64,000 nt of DNA from Calvatia gigantea (GCA_025093985.1 JACAAK010000012.1:434001-498000), one strand, 5' to 3'; positions 11,463 to 24,532 are shown, counted from the first letter of the stretch. Numbers and translations: made by a program. Notes: a model not told the origin generated them from the sequence alone.

Positions 11463-14400
11463 ATGTCCGTTGAAGAAGACATTCTGTTCCCTTCCAATGG
11501 TCGCCTTGAACCTGTTGCCGGCCCATCCAGTGGAGGACGTGATTTCGTTTCATTTCCTTCCAGCGACCATCGACACCGCCATGTTCAGTTATCACCGGCG
11601 TCACGACCTCGCGAGCCACCAGCGCGCTCTGAGGGTGGAGTGGAAGGACGTTATGACTGGCCAAGGAAAATGGAAAGAGCGTCTTCCCATGTTTCCATGG
11701 ATTATTTTGATCCCAAAGGGGTTCGGAAGTTATCAAGGGCGCTGAGCCATATTTCTGCTGGCGAACCTTCGCACACAGATGCTCGGCCTTCGGAGGAACC
11801 TTCACCGGATTCGGAGGAAACTGTCACTCCTGAAAAGCGATTTGATTTCGAGAGAGCCGTTCGAACGTGGCTGGAAAAGTGTGTTCCATTTATTTGAATC
11901 ATTTTGTCGGCTGAAGTCCTCTTGCATAGACGCGAGGAAGCGGATATCAAAACCCGACAACTTGGAGTCCTGTTCGAGGACCTGGAGGTTGTAGGCCTGG
12001 GTGCATCAGCCAATTTCCAGCAAACACTTGGCTCGATCTTTAACCCCATGAATTTCATTCACAAACTCCAATCGATTCGCCACCCACCCTTACGTAACAT
12101 CCTTACTGACTTTGAGGGTGTCGTCCGCCCTGGAGAAATGCTTTGTATGGATTTATTTCAATTGACCCTCCCACACCACTCACATCTTTATTCAAGTGGT
12201 TCTGGGACGCCCGGGCTCGGGATGCACGACTCTTCTCAAAATTCTCTCCAACCATCAGTCGGAGTATCATTCTGTATCCGGAAGCGTCCACTATGACTCC
12301 CTCACTCCTAATGAAATTCGACGTCACTACCGCGGCGACGTCCAGTACTGCCCTGAGGATGATATCCTCTTCCCTACCCTCACTGTGGACCAAACCATCC
12401 ATTTTGCTGCTCAGGCTCGCGCGCCTAGGTCCAGGATTGAAGGGCAAAGTAGGGAAGATTTTACAAGACGCGTCACAAATCTTTATACGACCATTTTTGG
12501 GTTGAAGCACTGCACTAACACCCTCGTGGGCAATGCAGCTATTAGGGGTGTGAGCGGGGGCGAAAAGAAACGTGTTAGCATTAGCGAGACGCTCGCAACT
12601 CGTAGCCTTGTCACATCCTGGGACAAGTAAGTACCCCTACCCTCTATCCCCCTCCAAGTACATTGATATTCATCTTATGAATAACAGCTCGACAAGAGGC
12701 CTGGACTGCTTCTACTGCACTAGAATTCACGCGTGCCCTCCGAATAGCAACCGACCTCGTCCGTATATCCACCATTGTCTCGATCTACCAAGCCGGTGAA
12801 TCTCTTTTCCGCATGTTCGACAAAGTGTGCCTCATCTACGAGGGCCGCATGGCATACTTTGGCCCTGCCTCCGCCGCTCGGCAATATTTCATCGACATGG
12901 GTTATCAGCCTGCGTTTCGTCAAACAACTCCCGCCTTTTTGGTTAGCGTCACAGATCCAACTGGGCGTAGGGTAAGGAGTTCTGATGAGCTGAAGAAGGA
13001 GAATGTTGGGGCAGAGAAGGTCGTGCCAAAGACTGCGATGGAGTTTGCCGAGTATTATCGAAAGAGTGAAATAAGAGAGCAAAACCTACGGGACATGGAG
13101 GAGTATAAAGACGAGTTTGTGGGGAAGCAGGAGCTGAAGAGGAGATATAGAGAGAGCTCGAGAGCGGAGCATTCTAAACACACGAGACCTCAGGTACGTT
13201 ACCCGTGTTCTACTTCAGACCTGGATAATGGTAAAATATTGACGTAAAGAGTGCGTTTAGAGTCCATATATCATCTCAATTCCAATGCAAGTAAAGATTG
13301 TAATGGTCAGGAGAGTGCAGATATTGAAGGGGAACTATACGGCGCAGGTCCTTTCCACCGTGTATGTTCTGGAACTGGTTTTAAGGAATTCTCCCTGATT
13401 TACCGCTCACTAGTGTCTTCGTCCTCCAAGCGGTTATCATCGGAACAACCTTTGCACGTATCACAGACGAAACGTCTGCGTACTTCTCGCGTGGAGGTGT
13501 AATCTTCTTGTATGTTGTCAGGCTTGTTTTACTCCCCCCCGCCTCTTCTCAAAATCACTTTCAGTTCAATATTTGCGCCAAGTCTTTTCAATATGACTGA
13601 AATTCCTTCCTTATTTGCCCAACGGCCGATCGTACTTCGACAGAACCAAGCAGCAATGTATCACCCCATGGTGGAAGCTCTTGCTATGACATTGGTTGAT
13701 GTCCCCTTCATCCTCGTGACGATGACCCTTTTCGTCGTCGTGATTTATTTTGTTGTGGGGCTACGGGCCAGCGCTTGGCAATTCTTGTGCGTCTAATACT
13801 TTCCGAAACATCAAGTGGTCATGACATTTGTCGACAGTACTTTCTACGTATTTATCGTGACCATCGCGACAACTATGAGGGCTTTCTTCCGCGCACTGGC
13901 TGCTATTTTTCCAACACCAGCCCCTGCACAAGCTGTAGCTGGCGTTTTGCTGCTCGCGCTATCGCTGTACACAGGTTATCAAATTCCAAGGCCGCAGATG
14001 ATTGGTGCATTGAGGTGGGTTTCTTATATTAACGTGGGTTTCCTCCTTCCCTTCTAAGTTAAAGATGTGACTTGTATATTTTACAGCCAATCTCCTACGG
14101 TTTCAGCGCACTCCTGTCCAACGAGTTTCGCACTCTTAACGGACCATGTTCCCGTCTCGTGCCCTCGGGACCAGGCTATGAAGGAATATCCATTGCAAAT
14201 CAAGTCTGTCCCGTTGTTGGCGCTGAACCTGGGCAACTGCGCGTGAACGGGGATCGCTATGTTCAGTTGTCATTCGGTTACTATTTCGGTCAAGTCTGGC
14301 GGGTAAGTCTTTGTCCAGGTTTCCTCGAAGGAAATAAACACTGACACGTTAAAGAACTTTGCCATCTTATGCGCGTTCGGCGTATTCTTCATCCTCTGCC

Positions 14401-17261
14401 TACTTTTCTTCACAGAATACAACACCTACACCTCACGCTCCGATGCCGTGGTCAGATTTAAACGCGGATCCAAAGCAGCGCTCATAACAGAGGCAGCGAT
14501 GGCCGTTGGGTCTGACGAAGAGAAGAAAGCTGTCACTCAGGAACCGCCTATGGCCAGGGAGAATACCGCCACCAATGAAGTGAAGGAGAGAAAACAGGAT
14601 GCTTCCAAGGAACGACCCAGTATGGCGAACACGTTTTCATGGCAACATATAAATTACGTTATACCCACGAGTGGAGGGAAGGAGAAATTGCTGGATGACG
14701 TGAGTGGGTTTGTGAGCCCGGGAAAGTTAACAGCATTGATGGGTGCATCAGGGGCTGGCAAGGTGCGTATTCCATAACCTATGTTCTCTGGAGCATGAAC
14801 CGTTAATTGCCCTCTCACAAACAAGACAACTCTATTAAACGTTTTAGCTGAACGCGTGGACACCGGTGTGGTGACAGGTGACAGATTTATCAATGGACAG
14901 CCTCTCCCACTAGATTTTCAAGCCCAAACGGGATATTGTCAACAAACGGATACTCACGAACCAACAAGCAGTGTTAGAGAGGCATTGAAATTTTCTGCGA
15001 GGCTTAGGCAGCCTTCAGACGTGTCACTGGAGGAGAAGGATGCATAGTAAACCCCCTTTTCTCTTTTTAGAAAAGACTGATACGAATTTACGTGCCGAAG
15101 TGCGGACGAAGTATTGGAAATGTGCGGCCTTGGCCCATTTGCTGATGCTATCGTGGGTACGCTTGGTGTCGAGGAGAGAAAGCGGACCACAATCGGCGTC
15201 GAACTCGCTGCCAAAGTAGATATCCAGTTTTCATTGTTTGGGTGCGTAGTACTGACATCTTGTGGTAGCCGGAGCTCCTGCTGTTTTTGGACGAACCAAC
15301 CTCTGGTCTCGATTCGCAGACTGCGTGGGCAATTGTGTCATTCCTACGACAGTTGGCCGATAAGGGCCAGGCTATATTGTGCACGTAAGTCATTGGCCCG
15401 CTTTAAGTTGGATAGATGCCAACTATTTAATGATAGAATTCACCAGGTATCAATCACTTGCTTTTGATTGAAGAGAAGAATAGAGCTCAATCAGAAACTT
15501 TCCCTAGCCCTCTGCAGAGTTATTTGGGGTGTGTCCTCAGGGTGTTCTCCTGATCCCTACTCAAAATGTCATAGGTGTTTGACCGGTTGCTGCTTCTGCG
15601 CGCAGGTGGACAAACTATATATTTCGGTGATATTGGTCGGGATGCATCTTCCGTCATCAGATACTTTGAGACTGGTGGTGGAAGGTCATGTGAGCCCGGC
15701 GAGAATCCGTGCGCAACTCTGGTGGTTTTTGATTCTGATCTACGATAACAAACTTGATAGTGCTGAGTATATGCTTGAGGTCATTGGTGCAGGCGCAACT
15801 GCCGCCACTGATCGGGACTGGTATGAAATCTGGCTCGCCTCCAAGGAACATCAAGACCTAGAAGATGAGCTTGAACGCATCCACAGTGAGGGACGAACGC
15901 GTCCACCCATCGCACAAACATTGCGCAAAGCGTATGCAATGCCGTGGACATTCCAGACGAGCATGTTGCTTCGACGGCAATATGCGAGTTATTGGCGGAA
16001 TCCAACATATTTGATGTCTAAACTGGCACTGAACACGATTGGAGGATTGTTCATTGGGTTCACATTTTTTAAGTCGGGGGATACAATACAGGCAAACCAG
16101 GATAGACTCTTTGTGAGTGACCTGCCCACCCGCGCTGCCTGGTCTTCGGTTCTGATTTCTTCTCCAGGCAATTTTCATGGGGACCGTTCTGGTAGATCCT
16201 AGTCTTTCGTGGAATCCAATTTATGCTCATGGCGTGATAGAGTGCTCCCCTCGGTAACCAGGTACATGTGCCGTATATCAACGTATATATTTCCTTTCAC
16301 CCTTTAAAATTGGCCGTAGCTAACTTCTCAGTCAGATGCGCGACATCTACGAAATCCGCGAACGTGCAAGTCAGATGTATCATTGGTCGGCGCTAACGAC
16401 CGCTCAATTTTTCTGCGAAATTCCTTGGAACATTATCGGGTCATCCCTTTTCTTCATTTGTTGGTATTGGACTGTTGGATTCGCGGGCTCTCGGGCTGGC
16501 TTCACATATTTCGCTTTTGGGATCCAGTTCCCGATGTACTGGACAGCACTTGCACTGACGGTGGCATCGGCGAGCCCAACAGCCGAGATCGCTGGGTTAT
16601 TGTATTCGTTCTTGTTCACGTTTGTTTTGACCTTGTACGCCCTTTTATCATCGTAGCACTTCAATCGGCTAACAATGGTTCCTAGCAATGGCGTCCTCCA
16701 ACCTTATCGTCAGCTTGGCTGGTGGCGGTGGATGTATCACTTATCACCGTTCACGTATCTCATTGAAGCACTCTTGGGACAAGGTGTGTCATTATGGATG
16801 CTAATTTCTTGTTCCCACCTCACCCTCCCGATTCAGCTGTTGGTAATATAGAGATTAATTGCTCACCCACTGAGTTTGTCACGGTCGATCCTCCTTCCGG
16901 ACAATCATGCGGGTCCTTTCTCCAAGAGTACATTTCAAACTTCGGAGGGTACGTCACCAACCCTGCCGCTACCAATGGTTGTCAGTTTTGCTCTGCGAGG
17001 ACAACCGATCAGTGGATGGGACCGAACTTCAATATATATTATGAACATCACTGGCGAGATTTCGGTATCTTCTGGGGGTACATCGTCTTCAACGTGAGCG
17101 ACTTCCTTCTTCCCGTGCCGTCCTGTTGATCCTTGTTCTGGCAGACTGTCTCGTTGTATGTCTTCACGTATCTCATACGAGTACGATCGCATCGAGGACT
17201 CGTTGAGTTCATTAGGAGGGGTGCCACAACTACTTTTAACCGATTCAAGACTACCAAGTAA
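11463..17261 (+). CDS. Full-size PDR-type ABC transporter (ABCG), 23 exons
   Basis: Plasma-membrane drug/lipid exporter of the Pdr5/Snq2/Bfr1 family, arranged (NBD-TMD)2, about 1536 residues. NBD1 has GRPGSGCTT (residues ~214-222) and signature [14 protein letters not shown]2 has GASGAGKTT (from ~929), a [15 protein letters not shown] signature, [13 protein letters not shown] and the switch-His segment CTIHQPSAELF. The CDR-type link and two membrane domains follow the family order, including [15 protein letters not shown] and [10 protein letters not shown]. Introns: 11879-11929, 12145-12196, 12627-12687, 13194-13260, 13362-13413, 13510-13564, 13787-13837, 14034-14086, 14303-14354, 14763-14825, 15047-15100, 15216-15268, 15385-15436, 15447-15507, 15529-15574, 15709-15760, 16113-16167, 16192-16240, 16283-16335, 16635-16685, 16784-16836, 17094-17144. 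Exons include 10, 21 and 24 nt pieces. One extra T at 12707 breaks NSTRGLDAST; otherwise the frame is intact. Confidence 0.93.
15437..15446 (+). other. 10-nt microexon of the ABC transporter
   Basis: AATTCACCAG lies between introns 15385-15436 (GTAAGT...ATAG) and 15447-15507 (GTATCA...CTAG). It supplies T-I-H-Q of the NBD2 switch-histidine loop. Without it the conserved CTIHQPSAELF cannot be formed. The next exon (15508-15528) is only 21 nt. Confidence 0.8.
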
Positions 17262-17319
17262 TACATTGTTGTTGTACAATTATTTGTCTACGACAACCTT
17301 CATAAATCACTATTCACTA

Positions 17320-18990
17320 TCAATTTCGTGTTTCACAGTCGCCCCCGCCAGCCTGTTTCCTTGCATAGTCGCGCAAAGCTCTCCTGTGGGTTTGTATTGC
17401 AATCGCGCTATGGAATCCCTGCATGAGCTTTTGCAATTCGCTCATATAAGGTTGCTGCTGTACATCGTCTGCAGAAATCTTGCTCAACATTGGGAATAAC
17501 ATCAAGAGGTTTCTCGCTAAATCGATTTTCCCATCCCAGGTTGAGGGAGCGCTGAAGTACTTGGTCACTGTCAAAGTCATCAGAGGACAGTCGGCAGTCG
17601 GTGTGTCCCATGGTAAGGGTTTCTCGAGATCCGACAAGTTGAGAGGAAGCGCGAAGTTCGTAGAGATGACGTGATTTGGATAACTCGATGAGGATGGTCG
17701 CACTGAAGAATGCGCGATACTCGTTAAGGATTGCAAGGGTGCGGAGTTCTGGCCAGGCATTTGCGAGACCAATGATATTGGCATCAGTGAGGCAATGAGG
17801 CACTGCACTGAGGCGGAAGGACCTGAGGGTAGAAAGTGAAATGACGGAGGAAAGGTCTGGCATGAGGAGCTGAGGAACATTAGAGTTTAGTACGGCCTCA
17901 ATAGATAGGCCTTGTATGTGAGGGAAAGTGGAAACGGCCCGATCACAAAGCGTTTTCCAGACCAGCCCCCCGACACCTGGCAACCGACACAGACAGGGAA
18001 AGAAGTGAAGGGGAAGTGAGACCATCCAGCAAGAACTCTTGTAAATCGTTGGCGTCGCCTTTAATATGGAGTTTGCGTAGCACAGAGGAAACAATGGGCT
18101 TCGGCCGTTGCTCGGGCGGTGTCGGACCTCGGAGGGGATATACTCTGAGATCAATCTTCAAGTCCTGAAGGCATCTGAGGTTCATAAAAATATCAGCTGT
18201 TGTGACGGGGGATTGTGTATATCGCTGAATATTGCGCCCCTCGAAATCAAATTCGAGCGATAAGGATTCTAAGCCGTCAAAGAGCAGGTAACGCTGCAGG
18301 AAGGTCGGAAGAAGGATAACCACGGTACGCGACATGGGTCAATTCGAGTGATTGGGACTTGAGCATGTTTTGAAAGGTCTCCACACCCATAACGTGGGTG
18401 GAAGAAGCCAGGTAGGAGATTTGTTGCAGAGTAGGTGAAACTAGGGGCATTATGACGTTAATCCACGACCCGATTGTAGAGGTGGCACCAAAATCGAGGG
18501 ATAACGACCTCAAAGCCGGGAGTAAGGATGCAGTGGCACTCAGACCCAAGCTAGAAACAAGCATGGACCATAGTGCCGACTCCCTTGTCCCTGTCGGCCG
18601 GAGGTAGAAATCTTGAATGCGGGATAGGTAGTTCAACCCACAGCCTACTTGATCCCCAGTCAAAGGCTTTCGCAGGATCTGTATTGCAAACAGTGAGATC
18701 GAGGGGAAGATGGGCCAAAAAGTACTTACCCAATACCCTCCTGAACCATCTTGTTGAAAGGCCAGAGTGTCATTACTAGGAATCACGCGCATTGATTACT
18801 CGACAAACAGGCTCTAGAGATGTCATGCTTCGCCATAAACCATCCAGCGCAAGGTTTGTCAGAGCAGGTGACAATAACGCTACGCTGAGCAGAGTGCGAC
18901 GTTTTACAATTACTTCCTCCTTAGTTTCGTGAGCAGCGCATATAGCGAAATAACGAAGAATCTCAGTCCAGATATCAAGATTTCCAGCGC
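17320..18990 (-). CDS. F-box-like/LRR protein, cluster copy A, with three +1 breaks
   Basis: Member of the tandem family on this strand. The N-terminal F-box-like segment reads LDIWTEILRYF, then ALLSPALTNLALDGLW (about 18840-18980). A phase-0 intron follows a TGG codon (GTAAGT, near 18680-18730) and the next exon starts ILRKPL. The remainder is leucine-rich repeat-like, e.g. LLPALRSLSLDF and LRCLQDLKIDL, ending with an acidic/helical tail (KLMQGFHSAIA). Three single-base insertions (about 18305, 17970 in a G run, and 17660) shift the frame; each is in the same direction and compensating for them gives a continuous family-like protein. No in-frame ATG precedes LDIW, so the true start is unclear. 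Likely role, inferred from the fold class: substrate adaptor for SCF ubiquitin ligase. Confidence 0.6.
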
Positions 18991-19455
18991 ATAGTTGCCC
19001 GATACTCGTATATCGTGGTTGAACGTTTGAATGTTGAACGTTGAACGTGAGGCTGTCGATTATTCGAGGAAGTTGTTGGCGTACCCGGTAAACTGCCGAA
19101 AGTCAGCTCCCTTCCACGGTGCACCAACCAACGCTCCGGAATTTCCCGGCAACGGGCTGCCAAATAATTGTACATCTCAGCTCCACACTGCATAGTTCCT
19201 CATAAGGAAACGGAGGTGGCTTGCGTTCAGCAAGCGCCTGCCCCCCCCCCAGACACTCTGAAGCGTTGAGAGGAACTAGGAAGGCGGAGGGAAGGAGGGT
19301 AAAGGCGCAGTCTCCTAGCCCGCAGGCGTCCCTCAGTTATTCTTGAAATCCCATTCCTGAACATGAACCGAAACTTTCTTTACTTCACACGTGCATACAC
19401 ACTGGACAAGAAACAAATCCTCCACCGTCAGAGGAAGAGTTCATAGCCATCAGAT
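18991..19455. other. Spacer between copies A and B; C-run and heptamer repeat
   Basis: No gene recognised. It contains a heptamer repeat at 19017-19052 and an 11-base C run near 19241-19251. It should contain the promoter of copy A. Confidence 0.4.
19017..19052. repeat. Imperfect tandem GTTGAAC heptamer
   Basis: Short run of GTTGAACG-type units (GTTGAACGTTTGAATGTTGA and on). Similar runs occur at 59329-59358 and, inverted, at 62774-62791. The origin is unknown. Confidence 0.5.
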
Positions 19456-21114
19456 CTACAGCTGGACTCTAAATTCCGGCTTTACCCCTGACGCCAGTCT
19501 CTTTTCCGAGTCTCGGCGTCTCAGATATGTGATAATTGCGTCGCGGAATGATCGAATCAGTGTTTCTACTTCGTCTAAATCCGCTTGGTAGAGAGGAATT
19601 TCAGTGTAGACCCTATTGAGCTTGGGAAACAGCACCGAGAGATTCCTCGCCAAACATATCTTTGTTTCAAGGCTTGGCGGGATTGACGAAACACTCGTTA
19701 GTGTGAGCTCTTGGACGAGACTGTGGGATATCGGCATTGAGTCGTTAGGTAGCATGGTATGGAAGGACTCCAAATCAAAAGGGAGTTTGACGTGGCGTAG
19801 GTGACTTGCCTGAGAAATCTTGATCAACAAGGAAGCGGAAAAGTGGATAGTGTAGTCGTTTGTAATGGCGAGAGTATGGAGCTTTGGCCACAGTGAGGTA
19901 TACCGCTGAGCTGGATCGACTGCATCTGCGATCGTGATATTAGGGCGGATAAATCCTGCAACAGCATTTGATGAACCCCCGTCATTCCGGCCCTCTTGAG
20001 GCTGAGCGAGTGCAGCTTCGGGAAGTTCGACGCGATCCTATCGCAGATCACCTTCCAAACAAGGTTATCTGACTCCAAGATCGCAACGGCGAGGGACAGG
20101 AGGGAGGAAGATTTAATCCCATCAAGGAGAAATTGGCCAATATCAGCGGCATCGCCGGTAATAGAAAGCTTTTGAAGAAAGAGTGGAGACGTGATTTCAC
20201 GTTGAGGACGGTCCTGTCGTACTATTTCCCAGGGGGAAACACCCTGACAGTCAATCTCCAGGTCTTTGAGATATCGTAATTTCTCAAAGACCTCAGCGAT
20301 TGTAACGTCAGAGGAGTGTTGTTGGACAAATCCTCCATCAAGTTCACAAGTGAGCTTGAGTGTTTCAAGGCCATCAAAGGCAAGACAAGTTTGAAGAAGA
20401 AATGCGGATGGGTGGCCTTGGTAGGTGACGTGGGTCAATGCCAGTGACTGCGACCTCAGCATAGTCTGAAGCGTATCTATCCCAGCGGCGTGCTCAAATA
20501 TTGGAGCGTTATACGATATTGCCGTCAATGTGGGGGAGAGGAGGGGATATATGGTAGTGATCCACTGAACCTAACGTTGCCGGCCTGAGTGAAGTCGAGC
20601 GAGAGGGACCTTAGTCGGGGTAGCAAGGAAGACGAGGGGCTTAACCCTAAGCTCATGCTGAGAGTTGACCACAGCCCCATCTCCCTTGTGTACCCCAGTG
20701 CAACTTGAAAATGGCGGACGCGTGAAAGGTACTCAAATGTGCGATCACAATCCCCCTCAGCGGCGATGGGTCTTCGAAGCACCTTTCCTCAGAGCGTTAG
20801 GTTATGGCCTCGAATAAAGCCAGGAAGGGCTCACCCAATAACTATCGTCTTCTTGGAACGACAAGAGTTCATCATCCGGAAAAGTCACCTTCGAGTTGAT
20901 AACATGAACGATCGGCTCGAGCGAAGTCATTGTTGCCCATAGGGTATTCAATGCTATGTTGGTAAGAGACGGCGACAACAATGCTACCCGGAGAAGAGCT
21001 CTTCGCTTATTCCGCAATCTCAACTCCTGAGTCGAGATCAGGAAATATGTGGAAGTACTGGAGAACTTCCGTCCATATGTCCACATTCCCCAACGCAGTA
21101 TTGAATGGAGTCAT
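19456..21114 (-). pseudogene. F-box-like/LRR cluster copy B, degraded
   Basis: Begins with ATG at 21114 (MTPFNTALGNVDIWTEVLQY), continues KRRALLRVALLSPSLTNIA, has the family intron after a TGG codon, then VLRRPI and LRR-like text (LLPRLRSLSLDF; FDGLETLKLTCEL; LRYLKDLEIDC). Damage is mixed: an extra T near 21009 makes a TAA in the N-terminus, a shift of the opposite sign occurs near 20570, and a short deletion near 19890 removes about ten residues found in copy A and changes frame. The C-terminus (CLARNLSVLFPKLNRVY) is recognisable. Insertions, a deletion and a shift of the other sign together make a real pseudogene more likely than for copy A. Confidence 0.7.
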
Positions 21115-21353
21115 GGCGCGAGTCAATCGGATATGAGCGACGGGGAGGAACTGCTCAAGTTACTGCGGGCTGTGGCTCAAATGACATCTTATAAACCCAT
21201 CATCGGGCCCCCCACGCCACGAGGCCAATGACCCTTCTATTCCAGAAGATGCCGTCGGACGCTAAGTGAGAGATTGGAGACACCCGTTCAAATCAGTGAG
21301 CTGCGGAAAGATGCTGTTTATCAAAAGGAATTGAGCCAGAATACACGAAATGT

Positions 21354-22790
21354 CTACTGAATGGTGGACCTAACCCGTCGGTCGCTGCTTCTATGGTAAA
21401 AAGGTAGCTCTCGAACAATAGCAATTGTCGCCTGAACAACAGCCAGCTCCTTATTAACCCTCGTTCCAACCATTCCCACCGATTTTCCTGAGGTCTGGAA
21501 ACAGGCGAAGCAGATTCCTCGCCAACACGGACGTCTCTGCCGCAGTTGTCGGGGTGTTATTTGACCATGGGCAAATGATATCTGTTATTCGATTATGAGA
21601 CGGCGGCCCACCATAAGAAGGAATATGACCTAATCCAGCGAAGTCCAGCGGAAGTTTAACGGTGTGTAAACTGGGATGCTGGGCAAGCTGGATCAGAGTG
21701 TCAGAAAAGCTTTCGCGAACGAAGCTGTTGAGCTTCCAGATGCTTCCAGAGAGACAGCGTGCGAAGATTCGGCCATAATGATCCTAACTGGTCAAATTCG
21801 AACTGCACCAAACCGTGACGTGCGTTGTCGAACTGAAGGGAGCGTAGGTCTAGGTTCGAGAGTAGTTCAAGATCTTGTGAGGCAATTCCAATCCGACCGT
21901 CAGCCAACATTCCAAGATACAGATGTTGGAGATTTGGAGCGCCTGTGGCTATACTGCTGCACAATGCATTCCATCCTGAGCCACCCACCTGTGAAACGAT
22001 CATTTTCAGGAAGTTGAGATTTGGAAATTTAACGCTTTGTAGGAGGCGCCATAAATCAAGCGTGTTTCCTGTGATTTCCAGGTTGCGCAGATTCTGGACG
22101 GTGAGGATGGGGTTCTCAATTCTAGTGATGGGGAAAAATTGGAGATCAAGTTGAAGCTCTTTGAGACCGGTAAGCTTGTTAGAGAGCTGAATGATGGGGC
22201 ACGAGGGGGCCAACTCGTTCTAACCAGTACCCTCTGAAACCGAACCTCAAAGATCTAAGTCCAGCATGATGCATAAAACTTTGCATAAGCTGTTTGCTAG
22301 GGACGCCTCGGTACGTAACATTCACAGGCAGCACATCACAAGGCTGGAATAATGTCGCAAGAATCTCGGCAATCTCAGGTGGTGAACTGGATAAAGAAAC
22401 AGAGTGGATAGTCGAGGATAAAAGCGGTGAAATGTCGATCCAAGATATCACTGAGTTGCATGCGACGACCTCGTACTATAGAATACAAGCAACATATATA
22501 TGTATACCTTTTTTCTACTAAGGAATGAATAAGTCGCTAAGGAACGGAAGGGAGAAGTATCAAAGGAATGGATTGGAGGTGAGTCAGATAGGGGCCGGTG
22601 GAAAACCACGCGCCTCCGAAATTCGACCACTCCCTGCAGATAGACCATGATCGTGCACGATTCACGAGCAAATCACGAACAGTTGTGATAAGCTCACTCG
22701 AGCAAGGTCATGGTTGCTCATAGCGTATCCAACGCTGCATTTGTGGAGATTCGTTGTTATTTAATAGAAATTGCATCAAAATACGGAAAT
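21354..22790 (-). pseudogene. F-box-like/LRR cluster copy C, truncated
   Basis: The LRR half is close to copy D: LPVNVTYRGVPSK, LTVQNLRNLEITGN, LLQSVKFPNLNFLKM, SSIATGAPNLQHLYLG and a C-terminus NLLRLFPDLRKIG. The N-terminal half is reduced to a scrap near 22690-22790 resembling ALDTLWATMTLLE, with unrelated-looking sequence (22470-22690) in between. Frame changes occur near 22205 (C run), about 21755 (a CT slip) and 21455 (a TAA pair). The missing F-box-like part makes this copy non-functional even if the frame shifts are sequence errors. Confidence 0.7.
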
Positions 22791-22796
22791 TTCCTC

Positions 22797-24522
22797 CTAG
22801 AGAGTAGACGCGACCCGTCCGTATCTACTTGTATAGTCAGAGAGTAGCTCCCGAACAGTAGTAATTGCCACTTGAAGGGGGGCCAGCTTTTCATTCCCCT
22901 CGCCCGACCCATTCTCACCGATCTTCCTGAGGCTCGGAAACAAACGAAGCAAGTTCCGCACCAACATGAGGGTCTCTACCACTGCTGTTGGGGTGTCCTT
23001 CGACCTCACGCAAATGATATCTGTTATCCGACTACGAGGCAACGACCTATCACTGGAAACAAGATCGCCGAATCCAGCGAAGTCCAGCGGAAGCTCAAGG
23101 ATACGCAAATTGGGATGCCGGGCTAGTGGGATGAAAGCATCAGAAGCTCCCACGAAAGAGCCTTCCCAGGTCCCAGAGATAGACAGAACATGAAGACTCG
23201 GCCATAATGATGCAATCTGGTCAAAATCGAATCGCATCAAACCATGACGTATGTTGACAAGGTAAAGGGAACGTAAATCGAGGTTCGAGAATAGTTTGAG
23301 GTCTTGCAAGGTAATTTCTATCTGACTGTCGGCTTGCATTCGGAATGATAGATGTTGAAGGCTTGGGGCCCCCGTGGCAATATAGCTGCACTAACGGACC
23401 CCACCATAAGCCGCCCACTCGTCCACAGGAAATGGTCATTTTCAACGAGTTGAGATTCGGAAATTTAACGCTCTGTAAGAGGTGCCGTAAATCAAGCGCG
23501 CTTCCGGTGATTTCCAGGTTGCGCAGATTCTGGACGGTGAGGATGGAGTCTTCAACTTCGGTGAAGGGAAAAAAACGGAGGTCAACTTGAAGCTCTTTAA
23601 GACAGGTAAGTCTGTTGAAGAGCTGAATGATGGAGGTGGTGTAGCCAGCTCCCTCCAAAGAGTACCCTCCGAAATCGAACTTCAAAGATTCAAGTCCAGC
23701 ATAATGCATAAGGCTGTACACAACCTTTTTGCTAGGAATGCCTCGGTACGTGACATTCACAGGTAGTACATCTTGGGCCTGAAGCAATGTCACGAAAACC
23801 TCCGCAATCTTAGCGGATGAACTGGATAGAGAAAAGGAGTGGATATTTGGGGTTAGAAGCGGTGAAACATTGACCCAGGAAACAAGTGCTGTCGTTGAGT
23901 CGCATGAGAGGAGTAAAGACTGGAGGTTTGGCAACAGGGAGCCTGTTTTAACAGCGAGGCATGCTGCAAGAGCCGGCCATAAGGTTGTCTCCTTCAGGGA
24001 ACCCATATCCTTGGCATGGAAGTCTTGAATGCGGGACAGATAATTCTTAACACGCTCGCGCTGATACTTGCTGAGAGCCCTTCGTAATACCTATCAGGCG
24101 TCAAGCACTTCCAACCCCCATTGTATCGACAAACTGAGCTTACCCAACAACCCGATTCAATGGGGTAAGTGATGAATTTATTACTTGGAGAAGCCTGCCG
24201 CATTGATGACTCGGACAGCAGGCTCAAGCGTTGTCATGCTCCTCCATAACGTATTCAATGCAAGGCCAGTAAGACCCGGAGAGAGCAAAGAAATCGTAAT
24301 CGCTGCCCTCCGTTTTTCTTGAACTTCTGTCAAGGAGTCCAATTCGAGTGCGATTTCAAAGTATTTCAATATTTCCAGCCAGACATCTGTGTTGGCCAGA
24401 GTAATTGGAAGTTTTATCTGTTCACCAGGCGGCATCTCCGGGCGCGTTAGCTCGAGATAGGCCGACGGAGATGAGTCTGTTTGGGTGGGAGGTAGACACT
24501 TAGGTGGAAGGAGTTGACGCAC
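22797..24522 (-). CDS. F-box-like/LRR protein, cluster copy D, with two +1 breaks
   Basis: Complete in outline. ATG at 24522, a Pro-rich leader, ANTDVWLEILKYFEI, then AITISLLSPGLTGLALNTLW, and the family intron 24091-24143 after a TGG codon. Then YLSRIQDF, LLPNLQSLLLSC, LTVQNLRNLEITGS, SVKFPNLNSLKM and the C-terminal NLLRLFPSLRKIG. One extra base near 24208 follows VIN, and another at about 23391 lies before IATGAPSLQHLS, where copy C reads without the extra base. Correcting both gives about 540 residues. LRR-like repeats suggest a protein-binding solenoid. No function beyond a probable SCF adaptor can be proposed. Confidence 0.62.
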
Positions 24523-24532
24523 GACGTAATTC

